From positions 1 through 64,000 of IMG/VR virus record IMGVR_UViG_3300037493_005685: a stretch of DNA of 64,000 nucleotides, one strand, 5' to 3'. Below, piece by piece: positions 1-8,923 of this stretch. Both the position numbers and the translations under genes were made by a program. This stretch comes from a virus. The notes under the pieces are model-generated. The model searched no databases. It was not told where the DNA came from and saw nothing but the letters and a program-made list of their open reading frames with translations. Within the stretch, counting starts at the first letter, position 1. Each line of letters starts with the position of its first letter.

Positions 1-544
1 GCATGTGGAGCTTGGAGGCGAGGTTGTAGCCGATGTGGTCCCAGTCGAGGACCCGGAGCAGCGTGCCGATGCGATAGACCGTGTAAATCGGGACGACGGT
101 GGCCTCGTCGATCAGGGCGACGTTGGTGATGACGGAGGTGGTCGCCGCGCCCGTGGCGTAGGAGGCCACCACGTAGCTGAGGGTGTTGTCCGCGAAGGGG
201 GCGTTGGTGACGGCTGCGAGGCTGTACTCGACGATGTCGCCCGAGCCCAGGGCGTTGTCGTAGAGGCGCACGGTGCCCGTGCCGAGATTAGCCGTGCCGT
301 TCCCATTGTCCGTCCAGGTCGGCTGCACCGCGATGCCCGCCGAGAGATATTGGCGAACTGTGTCTACGTAGTCCTTTGTTGTAAGATCATCCCCACCTAA
401 CGGATCAGCTCCGCGCACTATGGCGTAAGCGTTGTTTGCGTTGTTTCTCGCTTCAACAACTCCAGCTGAGTTGTTTATTTTGGGGCCACCCTTGCCGAGT
501 TCAACGAGGGTACCAACGCCGTCTATGCCGTAGTGCTTAGCCAT
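1..544 (-). CDS. tail fibre protein with adaptor-like N-terminus, partial (3' end outside window)
   Basis: The reading frame starts at an ATG at 544 and runs off the left edge, so only about 181 residues are visible. The first 55 residues repeat the N-terminus of the next gene upstream (597-1421): both have a KHY start, an ELGKGGPKI core, an S-G-x-(V/I)-EAR segment and then a D-x2-T(L/T) stretch. LTTKDYVDT at about residue 54 is a familiar spacer motif of phage tail fibres. From about base 350 leftward the DNA becomes clearly more GC-rich, while the shared N-terminus does not, which suggests the distal part was exchanged by recombination. Probably a receptor-contacting fibre attached through a common adaptor; exact role unknown. 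Confidence 0.75.
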   Translation of the reverse strand, partial: MAKHYGIDGVGTLVELGKGGPKINNSAGVVEARNNANNAYAIVRGADPLGGDDLTTKDYVDTVRQYLSAGIAVQPTWTDNGNGTANLGTGTVRLYDNALGSGDIVEYSLAAVTNAPFADNTLSYVVASYATGAATTSVITNVALIDEATVVPIYTVYRIGTLLRVLDWDHIGYNLASKLHM

Positions 545-596
545 AAATCACCTCTGAAAAACGTTACGGAGTAAACCAAAGAAAGAATAGGACTAG

Positions 597-1421
597 TCAC
601 GCTTCGGACCACTCGACAAAGAGAGTGGCTGCGCCCTGGCTGGAGCTGTCTGCCACGTAGGTAGCCGTGATCTGAGTCTCAGCTGGCATCATGTAGAACG
701 TGTCTACCCAACAGCATCCTGTAGCCTTCAGGTTGTTCTCAATCGCAGTCATGAAGCGGTCAGCGTCAGGCGACGCACCTGCGTCACCAACCGTAACCGT
801 GGGGGCTGTGCCGTTGAATGCCTGAGTCACGTTAACGCAGACGCGGAGGATACGCCCGTAGATGGGAATGACTGTCCCGACGTTTAACGACCCGGCAGAG
901 CCAAACACAAGGTCAACTTCTCGCGTCTTCGTAATCTTTGCAAGAGAAGTAGCTGCAGCTGGCCCCAGGTCAATCCAAGTAGTACCGTCTGCATCCCACA
1001 GATACGAATGGTCTGCTGAGAAAGTAAGGGTTCCACCAGATAAAGCATCTGTAACCGCAATCGAAAGACCTTCAGACGGTACAACCTCTTCCCAAGTAGC
1101 TCCATTATCGTAATAGAGGTACTTTACTGTGTACCCTCCACCAGTAGTCGTGCACACGTACACTCTACCAGCTACGCCCGCTGCAGGAGGAGAACCGCCA
1201 TTAATCTGACCAATGACAACAACCGCGCCCTTGGTCTGCAAGTACCGCAGGGTCACAACGTCGTTGGCATCAACAGGGTGTCCCGCACGAAGTTTTGCAA
1301 ACGCAGTACCGGCCTGGTCACGCGCTTCGATGGTGCCAGAGGAGTCAACGATCTTTGGTCCGCCCTTACCGAGCTCTACAGTCCCGTTAAGGCCGTTTAC
1401 GTCGTAATGTTTTGAGGTCAT
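597..1421 (-). CDS. tail fibre-like protein sharing the adaptor N-terminus
   Basis: 274 residues. Residues 1-60 are paralogous to the start of the neighbouring fibre gene (1-544). The middle is Gly/Thr/Val-rich, as in fibre shafts, and the C-terminal part is beta-rich with a cysteine pair (GCCWVDTFYMMP). It lies last but one in the tail module on the same strand as the tape measure. No enzyme motif is seen. Likely a second, exchangeable fibre or spike tip mounted on the same attachment site. Confidence 0.7.
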   Translation of the reverse strand: MTSKHYDVNGLNGTVELGKGGPKIVDSSGTIEARDQAGTAFAKLRAGHPVDANDVVTLRYLQTKGAVVVIGQINGGSPPAAGVAGRVYVCTTTGGGYTVKYLYYDNGATWEEVVPSEGLSIAVTDALSGGTLTFSADHSYLWDADGTTWIDLGPAAATSLAKITKTREVDLVFGSAGSLNVGTVIPIYGRILRVCVNVTQAFNGTAPTVTVGDAGASPDADRFMTAIENNLKATGCCWVDTFYMMPAETQITATYVADSSSQGAATLFVEWSEA

Positions 1422-1444
1422 CTCTTCCTGCTCCTACCTGTGTC

Positions 1445-1837
1445 TCACACAGGGGCTGGTACGCGGGTGATCCGGTACCTAAAGGACAGATTTTCATCCA
1501 CACCGCTTGTTACGATAGTCCAACTCACGTTACCCCCCGTGAGAGTCGTTCCATAAGTAATTCCGGTGAACGGAGCCGCTTCGAAGTAGTTGAACTCATG
1601 TGACGTTAGGTATGAAGCAGTTCCATCATGCGAGATGGTAATCGTACCATCCTCTTTGTGGTGACTGACGAGCTTCTCAACCATATACTCAATCTTGAAT
1701 GAGCTATATGACGCAGCAGCACCAAGAAGAATGGATACGTTGTCAATGAGGCCAGTTACGTCTTCTTGGGTATAGGCGCTAAGGGGCTCGTACAGCTGGT
1801 CTGCACGTGGTTTAGTGAGGGCATTCTTTAGGTCCAT
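1445..1837 (-). CDS. small tail fibre-associated protein
   Basis: 130 residues, ATG at 1837. The opening segment LTKPRADQLYEPLSAYTQED is a pattern common at the start of phage fibre and baseplate-wedge-attached proteins; the remainder is rich in Thr, Ser, Gly and Tyr and predicted beta. It lies between two poly-glycine proteins and two fibre genes, so a structural role in the distal tail is likely. Function otherwise unknown. Confidence 0.6.
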   Translation of the reverse strand: MDLKNALTKPRADQLYEPLSAYTQEDVTGLIDNVSILLGAAASYSSFKIEYMVEKLVSHHKEDGTITISHDGTASYLTSHEFNYFEAAPFTGITYGTTLTGGNVSWTIVTSGVDENLSFRYRITRVPAPV

Positions 1838-1862
1838 TCAAGTCTACCTTTCTAAACAGGGG

Positions 1863-2915
1863 CTACAGCGTCAAGGTACCAACTTCGCCTATCGTAGTTG
1901 TCTGAGTAGTATCTGATCCTTCGATGTAGGAAGATACACCTGAAGATAGACAGGCATACAGCGCTGCACCTTTACTGCCTCCAAGGCCCGAAGTTCCTGT
2001 TCCCATAGAATTATTTCCTGTACCACCAGAAACATCTAAAGTTAACGTTCCTGTTCCGGTACGCCTACCTACAAGAAGAATTATAGCACCTCCACCCCCA
2101 CCTCCTCCACCTCCCCCGCCGCCACTCCACTCTGCGTAACCGTTATCCCAGAAAGTGGCACCGAACCCACCAACTCCACCAGAGCCTCCAACACTGCTGA
2201 TAGTTAGCGAAGACCCTGCTGGTATATACAGGTGGTTTATGTACATACACAGAATACCACCAGAAGCACCACCAGCTCCTCCACCACCACCGTTGCACTT
2301 ATCAGGTGTATGGTCTATTGCACAACCAGCTCCTCCAGCTCCACCACCCCCACCCATGGCCGCTTTAAAAGCGGTATCTACAGTTTGGTGTAGGTCAAAT
2401 GTTAGCTTTGCGCGTTGAGGAATAATAACTGCGTTGGGGGTTGCACCTACCGTGCTATTTGATACACCCCAGTTACCGTTACCGCCCTTTCCCCCTTTAC
2501 CACTTCTTCCTCCAAAAACTTTAGTTGGACCGTAAACCCCTGGGGGTCTTGATGAGTCGCAAACAGCGCCTTGAAGAAGATAGATACCTCCTTCACCTGC
2601 AGCTGCAGCTACAAGGTTAATTTCAGCCGCTACGGCCGCACTTACCCCTCCTAGACCACCTCCGCTACCAGGATTTCCAGCTCCTCCTGCTCCGCCAGAC
2701 GCGGTCAACTTTGCAGCTGTAGCATTCGCCACATAAAGAGAACCCTTTACAAATACTCTGGCCCCATTCAAAACCAAAGACGCCGCTGTAGCTAACGTGA
2801 GGTCGTTGTAAGCAGCATCCGTAAAGATATGCGAACTCGAAAGTGTAACATCCCCTGACGCTCCGCTTCCAAACAGCGTACTTAACTCATGTACAGTCGT
2901 AGCTTGGTAGGTCAT
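1863..2915 (-). CDS. poly-glycine adhesin-like tail protein A
   Basis: 350 residues. After an N-terminal beta domain (about 75 residues with AYNDL, LNGARVFVKGSL) the protein is dominated by glycine runs, including one of about ten consecutive glycines, separated by short Ala/Ser segments and hydrophobic residues. Such glycine-rich stretches form polyglycine-II sandwich domains in the S16/T2-type gp38 adhesins. Its start overlaps the end of the paralogous gene 2912-3937. Likely a receptor-binding or fibre-tip component. Confidence 0.65.
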   Translation of the reverse strand: MTYQATTVHELSTLFGSGASGDVTLSSSHIFTDAAYNDLTLATAASLVLNGARVFVKGSLYVANATAAKLTASGGAGGAGNPGSGGGLGGVSAAVAAEINLVAAAAGEGGIYLLQGAVCDSSRPPGVYGPTKVFGGRSGKGGKGGNGNWGVSNSTVGATPNAVIIPQRAKLTFDLHQTVDTAFKAAMGGGGGAGGAGCAIDHTPDKCNGGGGGAGGASGGILCMYINHLYIPAGSSLTISSVGGSGGVGGFGATFWDNGYAEWSGGGGGGGGGGGGAIILLVGRRTGTGTLTLDVSGGTGNNSMGTGTSGLGGSKGAALYACLSSGVSSYIEGSDTTQTTTIGEVGTLTL

Positions 2916-3937
2916 AAGGTGAAGTCTCCTGTTGCGCCTGGACCGCCAACAGAACCAGAAGGACTTCCCATAACTTTGTCAGTAGCGCCTACAGTTAAAA
3001 TATTTTTACCGAAACACACGTACAAGAAGGACCCAATAGACCCTCCGTAACCGCCGCTCCCTGCCGTACCCGTACCCGACCCTGCGCCACCTGACCCACC
3101 ATTGCCTCCGTTTATAGACACAGCCGCTAGTAGGTAACCGAGCACGTTATCACATACAATTTGTACGTAGCCGCCCGAACCACCACCACCGCCTGCTCCA
3201 CCGCCCGCTGGTCCTGGAGCGTAAGCAGCTCTACCATTACCGCCTGTTCCACCATTAACAGAAATAACGCCTCCGTTTGAACAGGTTACAAAAGCGATGT
3301 TGCGTGCGTAAATAAAGGCTGCACCTCCTCCAGCGCCACCGCCACCGCCACCGCCACCTGTGTGTATGTTATTCCCCCCACCACCCCCACCTCCTACACC
3401 GCCCATACCTACAAACAGTGAAGTGCTTCCTTTAAGTAAATGATGCCCAGGAGTTCTTGGTTGGAAAGTAGCATCTGGACTAACAGATGCTACCGCAGCA
3501 CCTCCACTCCAAGTAGCTGACCCACCTGAGCCACTAGTACCGCCTCTACCGCCAACACAGTTATATGTCTGAGTTGCCGCTCCGGAGGATCCCGCATTCA
3601 CAGAACCATATCCTCCGACACCTCCAGCTGTACCACCTCTAAAATGACCGTAGTTCCCTGCGACACCACCCAAACCACCCGTCTCAACCGTAGCTGTGGC
3701 CCCTGCTGCGCCAGCAGCAGAAATAGTCCCAGCGTCAGCGGTCACGAAGGTAAGCGTGTCTTTTACGAATAGTCGCCAGCCATTTAGGTTAAAGCGCGCG
3801 CCAGCTCGTAGAATCAGATTGTTGTAGGCTCTGTCGCCAATGAACGTCTGGGTAGAAGTTGTGTCTACATTACCTAAGGAGCCATCACCATACCAGAACG
3901 CTTTACGGAAGAACTCAAGCTTATTGAAGTAGGTCAT
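2912..3937 (-). CDS. poly-glycine adhesin-like tail protein B
   Basis: 341 residues, paralogue of the next gene downstream (1863-2915): both start MTY, carry an AYN-L-L block followed by LNG-x-R-x-FVK-x-(T/S)L, and then become glycine-rich with GGGGG runs. The stop of this gene overlaps the start of its paralogue by 4 bases, implying translational coupling. Expected to adopt a polyglycine-helix sandwich and to sit at the distal end of the tail. Duplicated adhesins suggest broadened or switchable receptor use (inference). Confidence 0.65.
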   Translation of the reverse strand: MTYFNKLEFFRKAFWYGDGSLGNVDTTSTQTFIGDRAYNNLILRAGARFNLNGWRLFVKDTLTFVTADAGTISAAGAAGATATVETGGLGGVAGNYGHFRGGTAGGVGGYGSVNAGSSGAATQTYNCVGGRGGTSGSGGSATWSGGAAVASVSPDATFQPRTPGHHLLKGSTSLFVGMGGVGGGGGGGNNIHTGGGGGGGGAGGGAAFIYARNIAFVTCSNGGVISVNGGTGGNGRAAYAPGPAGGGAGGGGGSGGYVQIVCDNVLGYLLAAVSINGGNGGSGGAGSGTGTAGSGGYGGSIGSFLYVCFGKNILTVGATDKVMGSPSGSVGGPGATGDFTL

Positions 3938-3945
3938 GCTAGCTC

Positions 3946-6234
3946 CTAGATGATGTGCCAGACGTTTGTCGGTGCGCCCTCATACAGCATCTTAGCCGAC
4001 TCATACAGGCCCAACGTAATCGAGGCAACGCCATCGATATTGTGGCCGTTCCCACTCACGGTAATGACGCCCGTGTTTACACTCTTTACGGTTAAGACGC
4101 GATTAGCGGCAGGAGACGCTTCCATAGTAACAGTGAAGTCTGTAGTCGAGCTGCAAACAAAGACTGTGCCGTTGGCGTCTCCAGCAACGACAGGATATGT
4201 AGTCGTCTTGCGGGATACTACTTCAGCGGTGCCGCTGCCTAGGTCAGCGATGGCTACGCCACTGTCGGAGATGTTTCCAAACGCATCTAATGTAACAATG
4301 GACCCTTCATTTCCATTTGGAAGGAAGCCGTCCATAACACGCGTGGTGTACCCATCGTCCCATACACCGGTAAGCTCCGTTGCAAGCCACGCTGATACGC
4401 CGTCACTGGTAAGTACCAATGTGCTGTAACTCTGGGTAGTATTCAGCCTATTTGCGTCTGTGCGACCCATCCACGAGAGATCGTCTCCAGAGAACCTATT
4501 TATAGTGAACGTATCAGGGGGTACCTCGCCCGCGTAAGTACCCAGAGAGATGATTCTCAACCAGTAACCAGCTCCAAAAGAAGAAGCTGCCGGAAGGATA
4601 ACATCACAAAAAGCATTTGCGCCTTTAATAGCGACAATGGTTTTGTTTCGGTCATACTCAGTGAGCGTAATGGTGTCTATCGCAGAATATATCTGAAAAG
4701 TCTCAGGTATATCGCGCAGCTCAGGCTTAGGCGGGGTGTCATAAACAATCGACATCGGCTGGGATACGAACGCGTGTTCTACCCCAGTTCCTGTAGCGTG
4801 AATAGTGATACGCGCGATAGGGACTACGTTACCCATCTCTGCGTAGTCAGGCTGTCTACCATCACCAGGTAGCATTGGAACCAGAGGGACTACTTCGTTC
4901 TTAGCCTCTCTCGCTGTCATATAGGTTGCGGTGCTGTACATCACACAAATAGACGCAGCGCCTACCTCAGCCATGGTACCCACATCTTCAGCGCATAACC
5001 TAGCGTATACCCAAAGATTTCCCCACAAACCCGCAGGTATCGCAGTGGGTGCAACTCCTACGTTGTCATAGTTACGCAGTAATGTGAGACTAGACGTAAC
5101 GCTAATATCCGTACCGTTATTCCACAAGTACGGTATAGGTGCGCCTCCGGGTGTAGCAGGTACTATGTAGCGCTTTAAACCATACTGAATAGACCCAGAC
5201 GTTATACCTAGTAAGTCCAACGCAGGGTTTACGGAAACTACGCAGCCGTTACGCCCTGTGATAGCGCCTAGTCCATACTTGAAAGATTGGTCAATCTTAG
5301 TCGTTAGGTCCTGATGATTACTGCGCATATCCGTTACGTAGTAGTATTCAGTATCGTCTTCTGAATACACCGTAAGCATAAAGAGCAGCGCCCTGGTTCG
5401 GTCATACGCCCTGTCCCAAGTCGCAGTAGACTGTATGATAGGTGTGGCTAATTCAGGGTCATATACCGCGTAAATATATCTTATAGGACCGATAGCTTCT
5501 ACGGACGTATTCGCAGCGACTCTATACGTCGTAAGCGCCGCTGTTGGATTTGTAGAAGAACGTAACGTCACATCTCCCGCATCAATAGATAAGAAATACC
5601 TAAGCGGGATAGGGTCTGGACCTGGGTCAGCCGTGATGCTTATTAAGTCAAATCCGCCAGTAACAGAGGTTGAGTATGTCTGGTTAAACCACTCGTCTCC
5701 CGTGTCTAGAGCTGTCACAGCACCAGACACTGGCATAAGAATATCTGAAAGATTTGTAGCGGTACCTATTGGTAGCGCATAAAAGCCTTTGTCACCGCTT
5801 GAGTTGGTTCCGTAGTAAGTAGTCGCTCCAGGTGAACCACTATCACCAACAAGTTTTACAACACCTGCAGTCTCGTCTACCGAGTCCTGAAAGTCATAAC
5901 CGTCAAACAGTGCGGGGAAGGGTAGGAACCCTTTAACGCCTGACTCATTTGTACCGTAGTACTGTCCAGCTACGGCGGTAAACAAATCATTAACAAGGGT
6001 TACATTATTCTCAATGTCTGCGACTACAGAGCCGCTAAAGGTATTTGTAGTTCCGCCACCGTTATCCCAAGCAGCGTTCATAGCAGCAATTAAGCTGGTA
6101 GTAGAACCGTAATTGGTTATAAAATCTTCCCACTCTTGCTGCGTACTGCTTAACATTAAAGCATCCCCACCAGCAGCATAGAGATAACCGTCAAGCCAAC
6201 CAAACGTCTCTTTAGTCTTTGTAATTTTGCTCAT
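3946..6234 (-). CDS. large tail fibre protein
   Basis: 762 residues, the largest fibre in the window. Composition is Thr/Gly/Ser/Tyr-rich with repeated short motifs (YYGTNxSGxKGFxxLP occurs at least twice near the N-terminus), typical of a trimeric fibre shaft. A stretch near residue 470 onward resembles structural beta domains followed by a C-terminal segment rich in Val/Thr/Gly. No catalytic motif is recognised. It is co-directional with and abuts the spike gene 6243-7478. Probably the long tail fibre or its main shaft. Confidence 0.7.
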   Translation of the reverse strand: MSKITKTKETFGWLDGYLYAAGGDALMLSSTQQEWEDFITNYGSTTSLIAAMNAAWDNGGGTTNTFSGSVVADIENNVTLVNDLFTAVAGQYYGTNESGVKGFLPFPALFDGYDFQDSVDETAGVVKLVGDSGSPGATTYYGTNSSGDKGFYALPIGTATNLSDILMPVSGAVTALDTGDEWFNQTYSTSVTGGFDLISITADPGPDPIPLRYFLSIDAGDVTLRSSTNPTAALTTYRVAANTSVEAIGPIRYIYAVYDPELATPIIQSTATWDRAYDRTRALLFMLTVYSEDDTEYYYVTDMRSNHQDLTTKIDQSFKYGLGAITGRNGCVVSVNPALDLLGITSGSIQYGLKRYIVPATPGGAPIPYLWNNGTDISVTSSLTLLRNYDNVGVAPTAIPAGLWGNLWVYARLCAEDVGTMAEVGAASICVMYSTATYMTAREAKNEVVPLVPMLPGDGRQPDYAEMGNVVPIARITIHATGTGVEHAFVSQPMSIVYDTPPKPELRDIPETFQIYSAIDTITLTEYDRNKTIVAIKGANAFCDVILPAASSFGAGYWLRIISLGTYAGEVPPDTFTINRFSGDDLSWMGRTDANRLNTTQSYSTLVLTSDGVSAWLATELTGVWDDGYTTRVMDGFLPNGNEGSIVTLDAFGNISDSGVAIADLGSGTAEVVSRKTTTYPVVAGDANGTVFVCSSTTDFTVTMEASPAANRVLTVKSVNTGVITVSGNGHNIDGVASITLGLYESAKMLYEGAPTNVWHII

Positions 6235-6242
6235 TGGTTACC

Positions 6243-7478
6243 TCAGGACGGTGCGCCGCCAGTAGTGGATACGATTGCAATGTCTACATATCCCGACCAA
6301 ATAACGTATGGATAATTGTTGGTGGAATCTTGCACAATATTGAGGTCTAGACTCGTAAGATTTGCGCTAGTGGCAGGCACTGAAAGGTCCCAACTACCTT
6401 CTGCGTACGCAGGCGTGCCAGAAAGAACATTCTTCTCGATAGTCCAGTCCTGATACGTGATGCCAGCGGCCGTAGCGATAGCCTGTATCTCGCCATCAAA
6501 GGTTACTAAGGCTGGTGTACTACCATCAGGCATATCAGATTTAGCAACCACATGAACTTGAATGTTCATAAAGGAATACGCAGGCACCGGACCTATGGCG
6601 AATAGCTCCGAGGGGTCCACGTATAGTTTTGATACAGCTCCAGCTGAAGTCGTTATGCCATTTACAGGTATGCGGACAGTCTGAGGATTCGTAATCTGTC
6701 CCGCAGATGAATTGTCATACCCTACTGAAAGAGACATAGGGAACGCATTTTGGTACCCGTAACCAAAACACGTAGAGCCGTCTAGGGACCTTACGCTGAC
6801 GCCAAAACAGAACGAGTAGTCGCCGTATGCGTCACTGGCAGACCCAAAAGCAATCGAGGAAATTCCTGTAGAAACAGAGTTGGCACCTAAAGCCCACGAA
6901 TTGGCTCCAACAGCCTCAGAGGCCACGCCTAATGACCACGAATAGTCGCCAGATGCGTCACCAAAATCAATACGCTGTAAAGAATCCGTTCCGGAGCCCA
7001 CCTCGAAGAAGGTGTCGCCTGTGCCGCCTCCTGTACCAGCCTTAGAGGCCAACACACGCAGAAACGCGTACATCTTTTCCCACCACCCATATTCAGGATG
7101 GCTGATGCTGTTGTCGTGTGTGGTCTCGTTTAGCGCCGGAAGACACAACTCAGTGTCATCAATTACAGTGGGAATACCGAAGTACAGAAGGTCCACGTCT
7201 TCATTCGGTGAACCGGGATTTACAGTGAGCTTAACGATGTAGCCGCCGTCTTGCTCGGCCATCAAAGTAGCCGATTGGCTCGTAACACCGCTTAGAATAC
7301 CAGCAGCACCTGGAGGCTGGATGAGTTCCCAGCGATAAACTTGCCCCGAGTTTTCAGCTTCAAAGGTAATGTCCCCGCCTGCCGTATAAGGGAGGATATC
7401 GCGTCTAGCTACCCCGTACGCCACAACTGGAACTGGGTTAGCTGCCTGGCTTATGCGGAAACTTGCGAGGTTTGCCAT
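6243..7478 (-). CDS. tail spike with YadA-like head repeats
   Basis: 411 residues. The central part (about residues 165-235) contains consecutive repeats of the form S-x-(S/A)-x-G-x-x-S-x-A-x-G (for example SWSLGVASEAVGANSWALGA), the signature of the left-handed beta-roll head of trimeric autotransporter adhesins such as YadA. The N-terminal 130 residues look like an Ig-like or carbohydrate-binding beta domain and include a Pro/Gly-rich turn; the C-terminal 170 residues are a separate beta domain. Adjacent to fibre and structural genes, start codon one base from the stop of the upstream gene. Likely a trimeric surface-binding spike. Confidence 0.7.
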   Translation of the reverse strand: MANLASFRISQAANPVPVVAYGVARRDILPYTAGGDITFEAENSGQVYRWELIQPPGAAGILSGVTSQSATLMAEQDGGYIVKLTVNPGSPNEDVDLLYFGIPTVIDDTELCLPALNETTHDNSISHPEYGWWEKMYAFLRVLASKAGTGGGTGDTFFEVGSGTDSLQRIDFGDASGDYSWSLGVASEAVGANSWALGANSVSTGISSIAFGSASDAYGDYSFCFGVSVRSLDGSTCFGYGYQNAFPMSLSVGYDNSSAGQITNPQTVRIPVNGITTSAGAVSKLYVDPSELFAIGPVPAYSFMNIQVHVVAKSDMPDGSTPALVTFDGEIQAIATAAGITYQDWTIEKNVLSGTPAYAEGSWDLSVPATSANLTSLDLNIVQDSTNNYPYVIWSGYVDIAIVSTTGGAPS

Positions 7479-8657
7479 TTATAGATTCCTCATTGGTAGT
7501 CGAGGGGGATTATTGGTGGCTGAAGTACTTGCCCCAAAAAGGTCAATAAGCGCTTTTTCATTTTCAAAACCTAAGTTTGCCTCAGCCTTAGCATATAAAT
7601 CATCCACATAAGCGTCAGGGTTACGAGCCGCTGCTTTAGCGTACAGGTCATCTACGTATGCATCAGGGTTCGTTGTCCTAGACGTAGCTGCCACTCCGTC
7701 ATTAACGGCCGCGTCAGGCTCGCTAGGATTAACAACAGGCATAACACCTTCGTAGGTATTAAGCTCGTTATAATCGATGTCTGTGTCGTAGAAGCCTTTG
7801 TACGCAGCAGGCAACTTAGTAGGCGGAGCGGAAGAACCGCGAACAGGGGAGATATTCTGCACCAAGAATTGAAAGCTAAACGACGTGAACATCTCATTAG
7901 AAGATGAGATGTCCCACTGAAAGCGCGTCATGCCTCCAGTTATAATCATGGAGTCATAGCGTATTGACAGCATAAGCCCGCGTTGGGCTAGCCGCGTTCC
8001 TCGGCCCATATCAGAGTAGAGACGCCACATATTCATCGTCCAGTCATCCTGGTACGTGTTCATAAGAGCGCCACTGAACGTCCACATAGGCGCGCGTTGC
8101 CCAAAGAAGAAAGCTACGTAGTTATCTTCTAGAACTTCACTTACTTGGAATTTCTCATCGAGAGACTGGCTCACACTCATCAATATGAAATCGAGATACC
8201 CCGAGGTTTTTGTCTCTCCACCGCCTTTTGCGAGACCGAACACAGTGTCAGCTACCTTACGTAACTGGATGTCACGTTTCGTGTACGAGTTCCGAATATT
8301 CTCTAAAGATTTTTGTTTCTTTACTGGAATATAAATACGGGCAAGACCGCCTAGATTTACGCTTAAGCTATGTCCGCCATTATGCTTAACGTACTTAGGT
8401 GACATCGACGGATACGCCGCGTACACACCTATAGCGTCAACTGGTAGGTTAGTCGCGGAGTTAGCGCCTACAGCTTCGCCAGAACCCGTAAGAGAATAAG
8501 GAACAGCTTTGGGTGACATCGTCGAAGGATCGAGATGCGCGTCCCCATTGCTGTTAGGGATAGTTATCTTGCCCGTATTAACATACTGAAACCTAGAGAT
8601 GATATCAGTATTCTCGAACTGTGCCTTACTCGAAACGTTACTGGTGTCGTCAGCCAT
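7479..8657 (-). CDS. tail/baseplate structural protein
   Basis: 392 residues. The core (residues 90-270) reads like the baseplate or tail-associated proteins of large myoviruses, with a FFFGQRAPMWTFSGALMNT segment followed by WxxNMWRLYSDMGRGT; this is recognition by resemblance only. Near the C-terminus an 11-residue unit NPDAYVDDLYA is repeated twice in tandem with Lys-Ala linkers. Located between the tape-measure region and the spike gene. Probably baseplate-associated; function not proven. Confidence 0.55.
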   Translation of the reverse strand: MADDTSNVSSKAQFENTDIISRFQYVNTGKITIPNSNGDAHLDPSTMSPKAVPYSLTGSGEAVGANSATNLPVDAIGVYAAYPSMSPKYVKHNGGHSLSVNLGGLARIYIPVKKQKSLENIRNSYTKRDIQLRKVADTVFGLAKGGGETKTSGYLDFILMSVSQSLDEKFQVSEVLEDNYVAFFFGQRAPMWTFSGALMNTYQDDWTMNMWRLYSDMGRGTRLAQRGLMLSIRYDSMIITGGMTRFQWDISSSNEMFTSFSFQFLVQNISPVRGSSAPPTKLPAAYKGFYDTDIDYNELNTYEGVMPVVNPSEPDAAVNDGVAATSRTTNPDAYVDDLYAKAAARNPDAYVDDLYAKAEANLGFENEKALIDLFGASTSATNNPPRLPMRNL

Positions 8658-8660
8658 GCG

Positions 8661-8921
8661 CTATTGCCTCGTCTGAAATTGTACGTCTGCAGTGTAGTCC
8701 TGCACGTCCAACAACGTCGTCTCGTTCACAATCGCGAACGCTGTAGAAACAATAGGAGGCCGCATCGCTGGCAGCTCTTCGGAGAGCGTGTTCATGGTCG
8801 TCTGCAACATTACGCCGTTAATATGGCGCAACAGGAACTCCGCTCGTGGCGGAATCTTCTTGATGCGTGGGGTTACTTGGGGCTTAACCTGCGCTTGGGA
8901 TATTTGATAGTCAGTTAGCAT
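8661..8921 (-). CDS. small tail protein of unknown function
   Basis: 86 residues, directly downstream of the tape-measure gene (3 bases) and directly upstream of the structural gene at 7479-8657. No recognisable domain; Gln/Thr/Leu-rich with a predicted central helix. Position suggests a tail-completion or tape-measure-associated role. Confidence 0.6.
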   Translation of the reverse strand: MLTDYQISQAQVKPQVTPRIKKIPPRAEFLLRHINGVMLQTTMNTLSEELPAMRPPIVSTAFAIVNETTLLDVQDYTADVQFQTRQ

Positions 8922-8923
8922 GG

